A stretch of DNA of 64,000 nucleotides from Myxococcus guangdongensis (GTDB lineage Bacteria; Myxococcota; Myxococcia; Myxococcales; Myxococcaceae), in assembly GCF_024198255.1 (NCBI RefSeq), contig NZ_JAJVKW010000006.1, positions 248,001-312,000 on the forward strand. The letters run 5' to 3'. Shown here piece after piece: positions 47,252-58,454 of this stretch (position 1 is the first letter of the stretch; each line of letters begins with the position of its first letter). Position numbers and translations under genes: made by a program. The notes below the pieces were generated by a model. That model had not been told where the DNA came from. It saw only the letters and a list, made by a program, of their open reading frames with translations, and made no database searches.

Positions 47252-47449
47252 TCAGAGCGCGGGTTGGTGGCCCTGGAGCTGGGCCGCCACCTGACGCTTG
47301 AGGGCCTGCAACTGCTGGAGCTTCGCCTTCAGCTCCTGGCGCATCTCCCGCTCGTCGGTATGGAGGACCTCGTCGTGCAGCTCCTCGATGCTCTCCGCCA
47401 GATTGGCATTGAGGAGATTCATCTGCTGCTGGGAGAGCTCCAGGACCAT
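47252..47449 (-). CDS. Small coiled-coil protein, 65 aa
   Basis: ATG 47449 has AGAGG six bases upstream, which sets the start; longer in-frame extensions to 47599 look non-coding. The 65 residues form one long amphipathic helix with leucine-rich heptads (LLNANLAESIEELHDEVL, LKAKLQQLQALKRQVAAQL). No motif names a function. It lies between the polysaccharide lyase and pyrophosphatase genes, and could be an adaptor or oligomerising peptide. Confidence 0.65.
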   Translation of the reverse strand: MVLELSQQQMNLLNANLAESIEELHDEVLHTDEREMRQELKAKLQQLQALKRQVAAQLQGHQPAL

Positions 47450-47731
47450 GGGACACCTCTGTGTCAGCGCAGGCGGAACACGGCAAAGCCTAGCATGCGT
47501 GTGCTCGGCGCCCCCAAACCGCGCCCCTCGCCAATGCCTGTCGGAATGTCGGCTGGCCCACAGCCTGGGTCCCGAGTCCCGGTCGGCGTCGCGCGTCACC
47601 GACGGGCGCGAGCGCTTCCATTGGACTCCAGGGAGGACCCCACCCCCTACGGGCTTCCCGAGGGGATGGGGCGCTTCGTGACGGCGTGGCGCCCCGGTGA
47701 GTCGAGGCGCCTGTGCCGCGTGCTGCGGGGA

Positions 47732-49810
<2,079 letters not shown>

Positions 49811-50206
49811 CCATTCTCTCCAGAGCAGTCCCGGGGATTGACGTCTCGCCCCGCTGGGTCGCTCGTTGCCGCACAGTTGGTGTGCAGGGCCTATACGGGA
49901 TTTCCGTACGCGCTGGGAGCCTCCTCTGAGCGGATAAGGGGGTGGGGCCGCCCCCGGAGGGAGTGGGGTGGTTCGGGGGGATGGTGGGTCGGCCGGGCTT
50001 CGGGGCCCTCCCAAGAGGGGGGAGCCCCTCTCACGGGCCGCCGCTGGCGGGGTGCGCCATGACGTTGGTTTGAGTCGGAAGGAAATTCCAGGAGGGGAAT
50101 TGTATGGGACTGTCGGTGAATATCGGCAGTCTCAGCGGCGCATCGCGGCTACCATGCGCGCGGAAGCTTCCCTGCTTCCGTAGGACCTTCCACGTCCGTT
50201 GCCGCC
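49811..50206. promoter_or_regulatory. Divergent leader region of hppA
   Basis: About 396 bases between hppA (minus) and a small hypothetical gene (plus), holding only poorly conserved GC-rich DNA. A somewhat A/T-richer part near 49885-49915 (CTATACGGGATTTCCGTACG) could hold the hppA promoter. No riboswitch, hairpin-plus-T-run or coding frame could be supported. Confidence 0.35.
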
Positions 50207-50533
50207 ATGGAACTGCAGGTCATCGAGGTGATGCTCAACTCCCAGGACCTGGCGAAGGTGCCCCTGGGAGGCCACGAGGGCATCGCGGCGCGATTGCGGG
50301 AGGCGCTGGCGGCGGTGGGGCTGGGGACGGTGACGGGCGTGAGCGCTGGAGGCGGCGTGGCCATCATCGACGTGTCGGTGCCGGAGGACCGCGTCCCGGA
50401 GGCGCTCGGCTTCCTCCAGCAGCAGCTGCGGTTGTGCGGCGCGCCGCGCAGCACGGTGCTGAGCGTGGACGATGTGGAGGTGCCCGTCGGCGGGGACGAG
50501 CCGCGGGGGAAGCGGACCTCGCGTCCGGACTGA
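50207..50533 (+). CDS. Hypothetical small alpha/beta protein
   Basis: The 108-residue protein alternates beta strands and helices (MELQVIEVMLNSQ, GIAARLREALAAVG, GVAIIDVSVP, RVPEALGFLQQQLRL, TVLSVDDVEVPV), suggesting a ferredoxin-like fold. No motif is recognised and no signal peptide is present. No Shine-Dalgarno sequence precedes the ATG. It ends just before a ten-base hairpin shared with the convergent gene. Confidence 0.65.
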   Translation: MELQVIEVMLNSQDLAKVPLGGHEGIAARLREALAAVGLGTVTGVSAGGGVAIIDVSVPEDRVPEALGFLQQQLRLCGAPRSTVLSVDDVEVPVGGDEPRGKRTSRPD

Positions 50534-50540
50534 GGAGGGC

Positions 50541-50573
50541 CGCGCGCCCTCCCGGCGGGCGGAAGGGCGCGCG
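50541..50573. terminator. Hairpin between convergent genes
   Basis: CGCGCGCCCT (50541-50550) pairs perfectly with AGGGCGCGCG (50564-50573) around a 13-base loop. It separates the small alpha/beta protein gene (stop 50533) from the convergent gene ending at 50584. No T run is present, so termination strength is uncertain. Confidence 0.5.
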
Positions 50574-50583
50574 CGAGGCTTGC

Positions 50584-51684
50584 TCAGAGGATGGGCGGCA
50601 GCTCCTGCTGGAGCTCGTCGCTGGTGCGCCAGCCCGCGGGCTTCAGGGTGGTGACGAACTCCAGGGTGCCGTTGGAGAGCGACACGCCGGCGGTGGTGTC
50701 CGCGCGCAGGTGGACGCGCTGGACCTTCTCGTGGAGGGCGCCGCGGGCCTCACCGTCGCGGGCGAGCTTGCCCAGCGCGTCGATGACCCGGGTGGCCAGG
50801 AACGCGAGCGCGCGCAGGGCCTCGGCGCTGGTGGCGCTCGCGCCCGGGGCGAGCGTGAGGGGCACCTTGCGCTCCAGGAGCGAGCCCAGCTTCTCGCCGT
50901 GCTTGAGCAGCTGGCGGCGCAGCTCGAGCGGGGAGGGGATGGGCGCGTCGTCCAGGCGGATGAAGCCCAGGTAGCCCGCGTCCAGCACGCTGACGCACTC
51001 GATGTGGTTCAGGTTGATGATGACCGCGTTGGCTTCGCGATCTCTTTCCTCCTGGAGGAGCAGGGAGCGGCCCTCGCGCGAGTCCTCGAGGATGTCCCGG
51101 ACGGTGCCCGTGAAGTACGTGCCGCTGTGCAGCGACACCGTCACGCGCGGGGGGAGCAGGGGGATGCCCGCCTGCCGACGGCTGGCGATGCGCAGGAGCG
51201 CCTGGAGCGTCGTCTCCAGCCCCCGGGGCCTGGTGTCCAGGAAGGCGGCCAGCGGGTCGTCCGGGCGGGACAGCTCCGGCTCTGACTGCAGGGCCTTCTG
51301 GATGCCCTCGCGGCGGTCATAGACGTCATCCAGGTTGGTGCAGGGCTCGTGGTCCAGCGTGAGCACGCCGTCGTTGAACGAGGCGAAGCTGGAGCCGGAG
51401 ACGTTGCCCGCGACGTTCTGGATGACCAGGCGCTTGAGCGAGCCCTGGACGAACTCGCGGCCCATCTCGTCCTCGGTCAGCGAGGCGAGCGCCTCGAAGA
51501 GCGGCGTGAAGTACACCTTGGTCCACGCCTCCTCGTAGATGTCCGAGTAGCCGTCGGCGGAGAGGCTCGCCCAGTCGACCTTCACCGGCACCTTGAAGCC
51601 GGCGACCTCGGCCAGCTGCTTCTCGAGCTGGGGAAACTGCGTCTCCTCGAACGACTTCGCCGCCCTGCGCTCTGCGAGTCCCAT
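50584..51684 (-). CDS. Hypothetical cytosolic protein with SH3/Sm-like middle domain
   Basis: The 366-residue protein starts after GGAGACATCC. The first 130 residues are mixed alpha/beta (LEKQLAEVAGFKVPVKVDWASLSADGYSD, LKRLVIQNVAGNVSGSSFASFNDGVLTLDHEP). A middle beta-rich segment, VTVSLHSGTYFTGTVRDILEDSREGRSLLL with IINLNHIECVSVL, has the look of a small SH3- or Sm-like barrel. The C-terminal 130 residues alternate helices and strands. No catalytic motif was recognised. It appears monocistronic. Confidence 0.72.
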   Translation of the reverse strand: MGLAERRAAKSFEETQFPQLEKQLAEVAGFKVPVKVDWASLSADGYSDIYEEAWTKVYFTPLFEALASLTEDEMGREFVQGSLKRLVIQNVAGNVSGSSFASFNDGVLTLDHEPCTNLDDVYDRREGIQKALQSEPELSRPDDPLAAFLDTRPRGLETTLQALLRIASRRQAGIPLLPPRVTVSLHSGTYFTGTVRDILEDSREGRSLLLQEERDREANAVIINLNHIECVSVLDAGYLGFIRLDDAPIPSPLELRRQLLKHGEKLGSLLERKVPLTLAPGASATSAEALRALAFLATRVIDALGKLARDGEARGALHEKVQRVHLRADTTAGVSLSNGTLEFVTTLKPAGWRTSDELQQELPPIL

Positions 51685-51803
51685 GGATGTCTCCGTTGGA
51701 TATCGCGGGGAGTCTCACTCGGACGGCCCATGCTCTTGCAAGTTTGATGATGCATTCGCGGACTCCAATCCGATGAGAGGACTGGAGCCCGCGAGACCCG
51801 GTG

Positions 51804-53186
51804 CTACAGGAAGGTCACCTTGCCATTGCGCTGAAAGCAGACATGTGGCGTTCCATCCGTGGGGCGGATGGCGATGCTGGGCCGCGTGGCGTCCTGGATG
51901 GTGCCCAGCTGGGTGTATGTCCAGAAGCCGCGGGCGTCCGGAGTGACGAGCTCCAGCGTCGTCCCATGGCGTTGGGCGATGACGGGCAGGCCCGCGCTGT
52001 AGGCCAGGTCATTGGAGCCGGTGGTGTAGTCCACCTGGGAGTTGCGCACGCTGCTGGTGGACAGGGGCGTGCCGAGCGTGACGTCGTAGAAGGCGGCCCA
52101 GGCCCCGGTGGACGCGTTGTTGGCGAGCAGCATCAGGTGCTGGTTGGGCGTCAGGGCCATGGAGAACCAGCCGGTGACGGAGGACAGGCCTCCCAGGGCG
52201 AAGGTCTCCACGGTGGTGCCCTTGAGGGCGGTCAGCGCGCTCCTGTTGGCGAAATAGAGCGTGCCCGACGCGTCGAACAGGGCCTCGCCGGTCAGCGAGC
52301 CCTGGAGGACCAGGGGCGTGCTCCACGTGTTGGCGCCGGTGCGGGTGGTGATGCGCGCGCCCGTCGAGGCGTCGCTGTAGGCGATGACGGCCTGGTGGCC
52401 CTGGGTGGGGTTGAGCGCGATGGACACGTTGACCGCGTCGTTGCGGTCCGCGGGGTCCACCAGCTCGCGCAGCCAGGTGCCGCCGACGCGGGTGGCATAG
52501 GCCACGCGCATGATTTCCGCGCGGCCGTGCTCGCCGCTGCCCTTGAGGTAGGCGACGTGGGGCGTGCCGGTGACGGGCTCGACGGCGATGACGGGCTTGT
52601 AGGTGAACCTCCCCTCGTTGTTGAAGCCCGGGCCGTCGATCTGCTCCGTCGTCCACGACGTGCCGTCCCACAGGCCGTACCAGAGCGAGCGGTGGGTGTC
52701 GTTGAAGTAGACGATGTGGCCCCGGCCGGCGGTGTCGAACGTCAGCTCGCAGAAGCCCCCCGTCACGTCCGGGCTCGTGTCGATGAGGGCGTTGAGGAGC
52801 GTGTCCGTCGTGGACTCCACGTTGAAGTGGAACTCGCCCTCGGCCTTCTTGCCCGACTCGGTCTCCACGGAGACGGACAGGGTGGCGACGCCCTTGGGCG
52901 GCAGCTTCCAGGTCACCCGCTCCGCGGCGGGCTCCAGGGCGCCGGAGGTGGCGCTCCATCTCACCGACTTGAAGACCTCACCGGAGGCGGAGACCTTGAA
53001 GCGCTCGGCCGCGCCCTCGACGAAGCCTCCCTGGCCGCCTTCCCGCTCGATGAGCAGCGCCAGCGTGTTGTCCGTGCGTGAGGGGATGACCTGTGTGGGC
53101 ACGTCGCCGGTCTCGCCAGCGCAGGCGGTGAACAGGCTCACCGCGCCCACCACGAGCATCCTCGTCATGATGTTGTTCCGCTGCAT
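51804..53186 (-). CDS. Secreted beta-propeller-like lipoprotein
   Basis: ATG 53186 with AGGAG upstream gives 460 residues; a GTG one codon earlier and an ATG at 53168 are alternatives. The lipoprotein signal ends LFTAC. An Ig-like region (about 40-125, VRWSATSGALEPAAERVTWKLP) is followed by repeated blades with aromatic Asx patterns (HIVYFNDTHRSLWYGLWDG, PVIAVEPVTGTPHVAYL, PSIAIRPTDGTPHVCF), typical of six- or seven-bladed propellers built from short W/D repeats. No catalytic residues can be named. The surface location suggests a role in binding or in the cell envelope. Confidence 0.75.
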   Translation of the reverse strand: MQRNNIMTRMLVVGAVSLFTACAGETGDVPTQVIPSRTDNTLALLIEREGGQGGFVEGAAERFKVSASGEVFKSVRWSATSGALEPAAERVTWKLPPKGVATLSVSVETESGKKAEGEFHFNVESTTDTLLNALIDTSPDVTGGFCELTFDTAGRGHIVYFNDTHRSLWYGLWDGTSWTTEQIDGPGFNNEGRFTYKPVIAVEPVTGTPHVAYLKGSGEHGRAEIMRVAYATRVGGTWLRELVDPADRNDAVNVSIALNPTQGHQAVIAYSDASTGARITTRTGANTWSTPLVLQGSLTGEALFDASGTLYFANRSALTALKGTTVETFALGGLSSVTGWFSMALTPNQHLMLLANNASTGAWAAFYDVTLGTPLSTSSVRNSQVDYTTGSNDLAYSAGLPVIAQRHGTTLELVTPDARGFWTYTQLGTIQDATRPSIAIRPTDGTPHVCFQRNGKVTFL

Positions 53187-53427
53187 CACTTCGTTGCTCC
53201 TGGATGAAGGGGCTGACGAGAGGCTCCCGCCAGCCCGACACGTTCGTCGTGTCGGGCTCCATCAACGGCTGTCTTTTTGAAAGGGTTTATCCAGATACAG
53301 ATGCAATGGTGGAACAAGAAAGTGATGGTGGATGGAACCTCGCGTGTGGCTCGCGCGTCGGACCCGCGCCGGAGGTGTGGGTGCTTCCGGGTGTCGGTGC
53401 GGGTGGGGCTCTGGTAGACGGGGAGTC

Positions 53428-54516
53428 ATGAGTCGACGACGTGCTCCGGAAGACCTCCACGCGCTGTTGGGTGCGCCGAGCCCGGACTGGGAGCGCCTCA
53501 CGAAGGCGCTCAAGAAGCTCCCGCAGGACGTGGACCCGGTGCTCGCCGCGGGGGCGGTGCTGCACCTGCTCCCGGAGGACCGCTCGTCCTTCTGGACCTT
53601 CGGGCGTCATTGCCAACAGTTGCCCGCGCCGGTCATCCGCGCGGTGCTGGAGCGGCTCGCGGGAGACATGCGTCCGGCGGTGTTCTTCCTGCGAGAGTGC
53701 GTGGACCGGGAGGGCTCGGACGAGGCCCTGTGCGAGTCCTGGCGGGCGGCGCTGCAGGGGATGTTGGATCTGGATGTGACGTATGCGTGGGGCTCGAAGC
53801 AGCGCAAGGCGAAGCTGCGGGGGCTGGCGGCGAACCCCGTGCTGCTCCAGGCCCTGCAGACGGTGGTCGTGGCCAGTGAGAAGGTGTCCCTGGACATGCT
53901 GGCGGTGTTGACCATCGACGCGTCGGAGGCCTCGCTCGACGCGCTCATCCCGCATGTCGAGCGGGCGGTGCAGAGCCAGGGGTGGGAGCTGGACCGGTTG
54001 GAGGATTTGCGGACCCACGCGAGCTCCACGCCGGCGCTGGAGGCCCTGTTCGAGCGGATGGAGGGGCTGCTCCAGGCGCGTCGTGCGCGCTCACCGGCGC
54101 TGGAGCTGGCGCGCGCGCTGGGGTTCGGCGAGCCGGACGTCTTCTGGTTCCGCTTCTACGCGACGGGTGGGGAGGAGGGGGATGCGCGGTCGATGACGTA
54201 TCGAGATCACTGCCACCTCAACGTGGACAGCCGGAAGCCGGTCTGGTTCGACTTCTCCATGGCGACCCGGGGGGAGCAGGATGCGCTGGGGATGAGCGAG
54301 ACGGTCTTCCGCGTCACCAGCGAGGGGCTGCGGAAGGACACGCTGGGGCTGGGGGACTGTGAGCCCACGCGGTTCCCGGAGTGGATGGCCCGAGGGGCGG
54401 AGCGGCTGCGGACCCGGTGGAGCCTGGAGCAGATGTCGGTCATGACCAGCCTGCGCGGCAAGCAGCGCACGCGGCTCGAGGCGTGGCTGAGGGGGCGGAA
54501 TCTTTCTGGAAAATAG
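53428..54516 (+). CDS. Hypothetical protein, 362 aa
   Basis: From ATG 53428 the protein has 362 residues and no signal peptide. The first 220 residues are helical repeats (for example LTKALKKLPQDVDPVLAAGAV, ALCESWRAALQGML, TPALEALFERMEGLLQ), solenoid-like. The C-terminal part holds YRDHCHLNVDSRKPVWFDF and ends in a helical Arg-rich tail (SLRGKQRTRLEAWLRGR). No family was recognised. It is followed 67 bases later by the VOC protein gene. Confidence 0.7.
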   Translation: MSRRRAPEDLHALLGAPSPDWERLTKALKKLPQDVDPVLAAGAVLHLLPEDRSSFWTFGRHCQQLPAPVIRAVLERLAGDMRPAVFFLRECVDREGSDEALCESWRAALQGMLDLDVTYAWGSKQRKAKLRGLAANPVLLQALQTVVVASEKVSLDMLAVLTIDASEASLDALIPHVERAVQSQGWELDRLEDLRTHASSTPALEALFERMEGLLQARRARSPALELARALGFGEPDVFWFRFYATGGEEGDARSMTYRDHCHLNVDSRKPVWFDFSMATRGEQDALGMSETVFRVTSEGLRKDTLGLGDCEPTRFPEWMARGAERLRTRWSLEQMSVMTSLRGKQRTRLEAWLRGRNLSGK

Positions 54517-54583
54517 ACCGATGAATTCTCGCCGGTCCGGCAGTCAGAGTTCTAGAAGGCTCATCCCACCCCTGGAGGCACCC

Positions 54584-55006
54584 ATGAAGCCCAGCCGTCC
54601 CCGCAAGCTGTTCCTGAACCTGCCCGTCGCGGACCTGAAGCGCTCGGTCGATTTCTTCACGAAGCTGGGGTTCGAGTTCAACAAGGACTTCACCGACGAC
54701 AGCGCCACCTGCATGGTGGTGGGTGAGGACGCGTTCGTGATGTTGCTGACAGACGCGCGCTTCAAGGAGTTCATCAAGAAGCCGTTGCACGACGCGACGC
54801 AGAGCACGGCGGGCACCTACGCGCTGTCCGCCAACAGCCGCGCCGAGGTCGACGAGATGGTGAAGATTGCCCTGTCGTCCGGTGGCTCCAAGGCCGCGGA
54901 CGCCATGGACCTGGGCTTCATGTACGGCGGCAGCTTCTACGACCCGGACGGCCACCACTGGGAGCTGGCCTTCATGGAGCCGGGCCAGATGCCTCCGCAG
55001 GGCTGA
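54584..55006 (+). CDS. VOC-superfamily protein (glyoxalase/bleomycin-resistance-like)
   Basis: ATG 54584 has GGAGG five bases upstream; the frame is open earlier but those residues look non-coding. The 140 residues show two beta-alpha-beta-beta-beta modules: KLFLNLPVADLKRSVDFFTKLGFEFNKDF and the C-terminal SFYDPDGHHWELAFMEPG. This matches the lactoylglutathione lyase-like VOC proteins common in bacteria (PhnB- or extradiol-type). The metal ligands would be His/Glu in DPDGHHWEL and near the N-terminus. The substrate is unknown. Confidence 0.85.
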   Translation: MKPSRPRKLFLNLPVADLKRSVDFFTKLGFEFNKDFTDDSATCMVVGEDAFVMLLTDARFKEFIKKPLHDATQSTAGTYALSANSRAEVDEMVKIALSSGGSKAADAMDLGFMYGGSFYDPDGHHWELAFMEPGQMPPQG

Positions 55007-55078
55007 GCATAAGGCGTCAGACCCCAGCGCCAAGATGTCGCGCCTCCCAATTCCCGGGAGGCTCTGGCGGGGGCCTGG

Positions 55079-56293
55079 ATGCGGTTCATCGGACTGGTTC
55101 TTGTGAGTCTATGGGCGACCGGGTGTGCGGCCACCCGCGTCGTCCATCTCGACAAAGGTGATGGCCAGCCGGTCGTCCACGTGTCGGTGGACGTCGAGCC
55201 CGTCGAGGTGAGCGACGAGGCGTTCAGCGCGGCCCTCACCCGGCTCATCCTGGAGCTGCGAATGGATGTCGCGTTCCGGGAAGCAGAAGCCGTCGACGCG
55301 CGAGGATGGGTTCGGTCCACGACGCTGCTCGCCTCTTCGAAAGGAATCGCGGAAGTGGCCTCTGGGGTGTCCCTGGAGTCGTTGTCCGCGCGCATCTGCC
55401 CCGATGCGGACGATTGCCTGACCCTGGTCGGTGGCACGGGGCTGATGTTCTCCCGGAAGGACCGGACCTTGATGGCGCTCTCGTTCGCGCTCGATACGGT
55501 GTGGTGTTCCTCTCCATCACGCTTCCCGAACCCATCACCAAGGGCATCGCCGTGGTGCTGACGGCGGCGATGGTGGCGTATCTGGGCGTCGTCCCGGTCT
55601 GGGAGATGGGGCGTGGCTTCGTCCAACTGTGGGATGATGCGGGGACGGCAATGCGCGTCACCGACCTACAAGACATCGGCCACCGCTTCGGCAAGGTGAT
55701 GGGGACGAACGGCACGCGCGTCCTGGTGCTGCTCATCACGATGGCGCTTGGCGGGAAGGGGGCGATGGCGGCCCAGGGCCCGAAGCTCCCTGGATTCGCT
55801 CAGGCGGCCGTCCGAGCCGAGGCCGAGGCGGGATTCCAGCTCGGAGCGGCGATGAGTGGCGGCGTCACGTCCATCGCACTCCCCACGGCGGGTGTCCTGA
55901 GCGTGGCGCTGGCGCCAGGGGCCGTGGCTGCGCTGGCGATGTACGAGCAGGGGCAGTTTCCCGGTGATGAGACCGGGCCCGTCCATCACATCTGCACGAA
56001 CAAGAACCCTGTCTCCGATGCCAGCGGGGGGGCCGTGGACGCCAGCGTGTGAAGAAGTTTTCGAGAAGGCCGGTATGTCACTCGAGGATGCCGCGAACAA
56101 GGTGCGCCTCAATGGGCACGAGGGACCTCATCCTGAGTTCTATCACAATCAGGTGGTGACCCGGCTGCAGGCGGCGGTCCGCCATTGCAGGACCCCGGAG
56201 ACGTGTCGCAGCCGGTTGCTGCGCGAGCTCGCGGAGATCGCCAATGAGCTGCTCACGCCGGGCTCCGAATTGCGCGGCTTCATCGTGAAGTAG
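55079..56293 (+). pseudogene. SitA5-like AHH polymorphic toxin lipoprotein, frameshifted
   Basis: The coding sequence is spread over two frames. Frame A (from 55079) gives an outer-membrane-lipoprotein-type start (MRFIGLVLVSLWATGC) and RICPDADDCLTLVGGTG, ending at LDTVWC near 55520. It then passes to frame B (LPEPITKGIAVVLTAAM to VHHICTNKNPVSDAS), apparently after a deletion of about 30 codons relative to the family. It finally returns to frame A at a run of seven Gs (56026-56032) to finish with FEKAGMSLEDAANKVRLNGHEGPHPEFYHNQVV. The HH of VHHICTNKN and the GPHPEFYH segment are the AHH nuclease motif. The arrangement matches Myxococcus SitA toxins, which pass between cells by TraA-dependent outer-membrane exchange. 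As read it cannot make a full toxin. Confidence 0.75.
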
Positions 56294-56302
56294 GAGGGCA
56301 GG

Positions 56303-56884
56303 GTGGATCGGAACTTCTATTGGGTGAACATCGCTGGCGTGCCCCAGTGGTACCTCACGACCCCCGTGCCTGCGTCGGGTGGTGCTTTCGCGGAGCCGTG
56401 GATGTTTGGAGAGGGCCTTCGCCTTCCGGACCCTGGAGCCATCAAGGTCCGGGTCAGGAACCCAGGGCGCAAACGCACCTTCGTGTTTGCTGGAGTCGAA
56501 CGGACGCCTGTCGTCAGCGAAGCGGTTGCGAACGCCTTCAGGGCGCATGCTCCCGACGACGTTCAGCTGTTTCCGGCGACGGTGGAGGGCGACTCCGAAC
56601 GGTTCTACATCGTCAACGCAACCAGGCTCTCCGACTGCATCGACGAGGTCGGGAGCAGAGAGCTCCAGCGCTATGCCGAAGACGAGTCCTTTCCCGAGAA
56701 CGCAGGACAGTTCCGTTGGATCAACGGTCTGCTCATCGACCCCGTGAAGACCGAGGGAGCGCGTGTCTTTCGCCTGAAGAAGTTCAAGACCGCGCTCATC
56801 GTTTCGGAGGGCACGAAGACCGCGCTCGAGCAGGTTGGGGACCTGGGTGTGTCGTTCGAGCAGGTGACCGCCCCTCGGGGATGA
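56303..56884 (+). CDS. Putative immunity protein (Imm11/DUF1629-like) for the upstream toxin
   Basis: GTG 56303 with AGGAGG upstream begins a 193-residue soluble protein (VDRNFYWVN...). The pattern (PWMFGEGLRLPDPGAIKVRV, FYIVNATRLSDCID, RFRWINGLLIDP-like FRWINGLLIDPVK, RVFRLKKFKTALIVSEGTKTALEQ) fits the Imm11 (DUF1629) immunity family that commonly follows AHH toxins in myxobacteria. It begins ten bases after the toxin remnant. GC is lower here, roughly 64 % over 56341-56700 by hand count, than in surrounding genes, as is common in polymorphic toxin loci. It would protect the cell from the cognate toxin of siblings. Confidence 0.72.
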   Translation: MDRNFYWVNIAGVPQWYLTTPVPASGGAFAEPWMFGEGLRLPDPGAIKVRVRNPGRKRTFVFAGVERTPVVSEAVANAFRAHAPDDVQLFPATVEGDSERFYIVNATRLSDCIDEVGSRELQRYAEDESFPENAGQFRWINGLLIDPVKTEGARVFRLKKFKTALIVSEGTKTALEQVGDLGVSFEQVTAPRG

Positions 56885-56893
56885 GGGAATGGC

Positions 56894-58300
56894 TCAGGGT
56901 TCGCCCACGACTCCGGCCTGGGGGACTGGCGCCTTCGCCTGTCCCTCTCTTCGTCGGCGCCAGTAGAGGAAGACGGGGATGCCCGCGCCGAGCAGGAGGG
57001 TTCCCTTGAGCGCGTTGAGAGGATTGGACGTCGTGGAGCCCACCACGACGTAGAGCGCCGCCGCGATGAAGAGCAGTGGCGTGACGGGATACCCTGGCAC
57101 CCGGTAGGACACGCGGGGCGTCTGTCCCCGCTTCTCCCGGGCGCGGTAGACGAAGAGCGTGGCCGCCGTGGCGCCAAAGACGAGCCAGTCCGCGAACACC
57201 ACGTAGTCGAGCAGCTCGCCGTAGGTCCCCGTGCCCGTCAGGAGGATGGCCCACGCCGCCTGGAAGACGATGGCCGCCGCCGGCGTGTGGTGGCGCGGAT
57301 GCAACCGGGCCATCCACGGGAAGAACAACCCATCCGCCGCCATCGCCTGGTACACGCGCGGCGACACCAGGATGACCAGGTTGAGGAAGCCGAACGTGGA
57401 GAGCGCCACGCCCGCCGTGATGAACGTGCGGCCCGCCGGGCCCAAGAGCTGTCCCAGTGCGTCCGCCGCCGGCGCGGAGCTCGCCGCCAGTCCCCCTGCG
57501 CCGAGCGTGCGCAGGTAGGTGAGGTTCGCGAGCAGGTACACCCCCACCACGCCGATGACCCCCAGCAACAGCGCACGAGGCAGGTTGCGCTCCGGGTCCA
57601 CCAACTCCTCCGCCACGAAGTTGGTCTGCTGCCAGCCCCCATAGCTGAAGAGCACCGGCACCAACGCAGCGCCCAGCGCCAGCACGATGGAGTCCGGCGG
57701 CTCGGTCGCCACCGTCTGCACCGGCGTCGCTCCCGACAGCAGGAGCCCCGCGCCCACGAGCACCGCGAGCGCCACCAGCTTGAGCACCGTGAAGACGTTC
57801 TGCGTGAGCGCCCCCGGCCGCACCCCGAAGTAGTTGATGCCCGACAACAGGACGATGGCGCCGATGGCCAGCGGCAGCCGGTAGTCCGCCGGCAGCCCCG
57901 TCCACGCCAGCGTGTAGTTGGCGAACGTCACCGCCACCGCGGCGATGGCGCCCGTGGCAATCATCAACAACAGACCCCAGGCGTTGAGGAACGCGGGCAG
58001 CTCGCCGAAGGCGTCGCGCAGGTAGACGTAGCTGCCACCCGCCTTGGGGATGCGCTGCCCCAGCTCGCCGTAGATGAACGCCCCGATGAGCGCCACGCCG
58101 CCGCCGAGCAGCCACGCCCCCAATGTGAGCCCAGGGGTGTGCACGCGTTGGGCGACGATGGCCGGGTTGAGGAAGATGCCCGAGCCGATGATGCCGCCGA
58201 TGACGAGCATCACCCCCGAGAACAACCCCACCCGCCGCGAATAGCTCCCACCCGTCGCACCCGACGACGCCTTGGCCTCATTCACGGCAGGAGGGCTCAT
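56894..58300 (-). CDS. APC-family amino-acid permease
   Basis: The 468 residues contain about 12 transmembrane helices. The first helix carries the APC signature GGIIGSGIFLNP, and YGELGQRIPKAGGSYVYLRDAFG follows as in LAT/YfnA-type amino-acid transporters. Na+- or H+-coupled uptake or exchange of amino acids is the family role. The start MSPPAVNEA at 58300 has GAGG just before it. It converges with the immunity gene (nine bases between the stops). Confidence 0.92.
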   Translation of the reverse strand: MSPPAVNEAKASSGATGGSYSRRVGLFSGVMLVIGGIIGSGIFLNPAIVAQRVHTPGLTLGAWLLGGGVALIGAFIYGELGQRIPKAGGSYVYLRDAFGELPAFLNAWGLLLMIATGAIAAVAVTFANYTLAWTGLPADYRLPLAIGAIVLLSGINYFGVRPGALTQNVFTVLKLVALAVLVGAGLLLSGATPVQTVATEPPDSIVLALGAALVPVLFSYGGWQQTNFVAEELVDPERNLPRALLLGVIGVVGVYLLANLTYLRTLGAGGLAASSAPAADALGQLLGPAGRTFITAGVALSTFGFLNLVILVSPRVYQAMAADGLFFPWMARLHPRHHTPAAAIVFQAAWAILLTGTGTYGELLDYVVFADWLVFGATAATLFVYRAREKRGQTPRVSYRVPGYPVTPLLFIAAALYVVVGSTTSNPLNALKGTLLLGAGIPVFLYWRRRREGQAKAPVPQAGVVGEP

Positions 58301-58454
58301 GGCCTCAGAGCATAGTCTGGGAGGGAGAACCTCGCGACGCGGAGGGCATCACAGGGGCGACCGGTCGCCGCCCCCTGCCCACGGCCCAGCCGCGGTAGGA
58401 GGCGTCCGCGAAGCAGTCATCCCGGTTCCTGCCTGAGCCATCACACGCCGAAGC

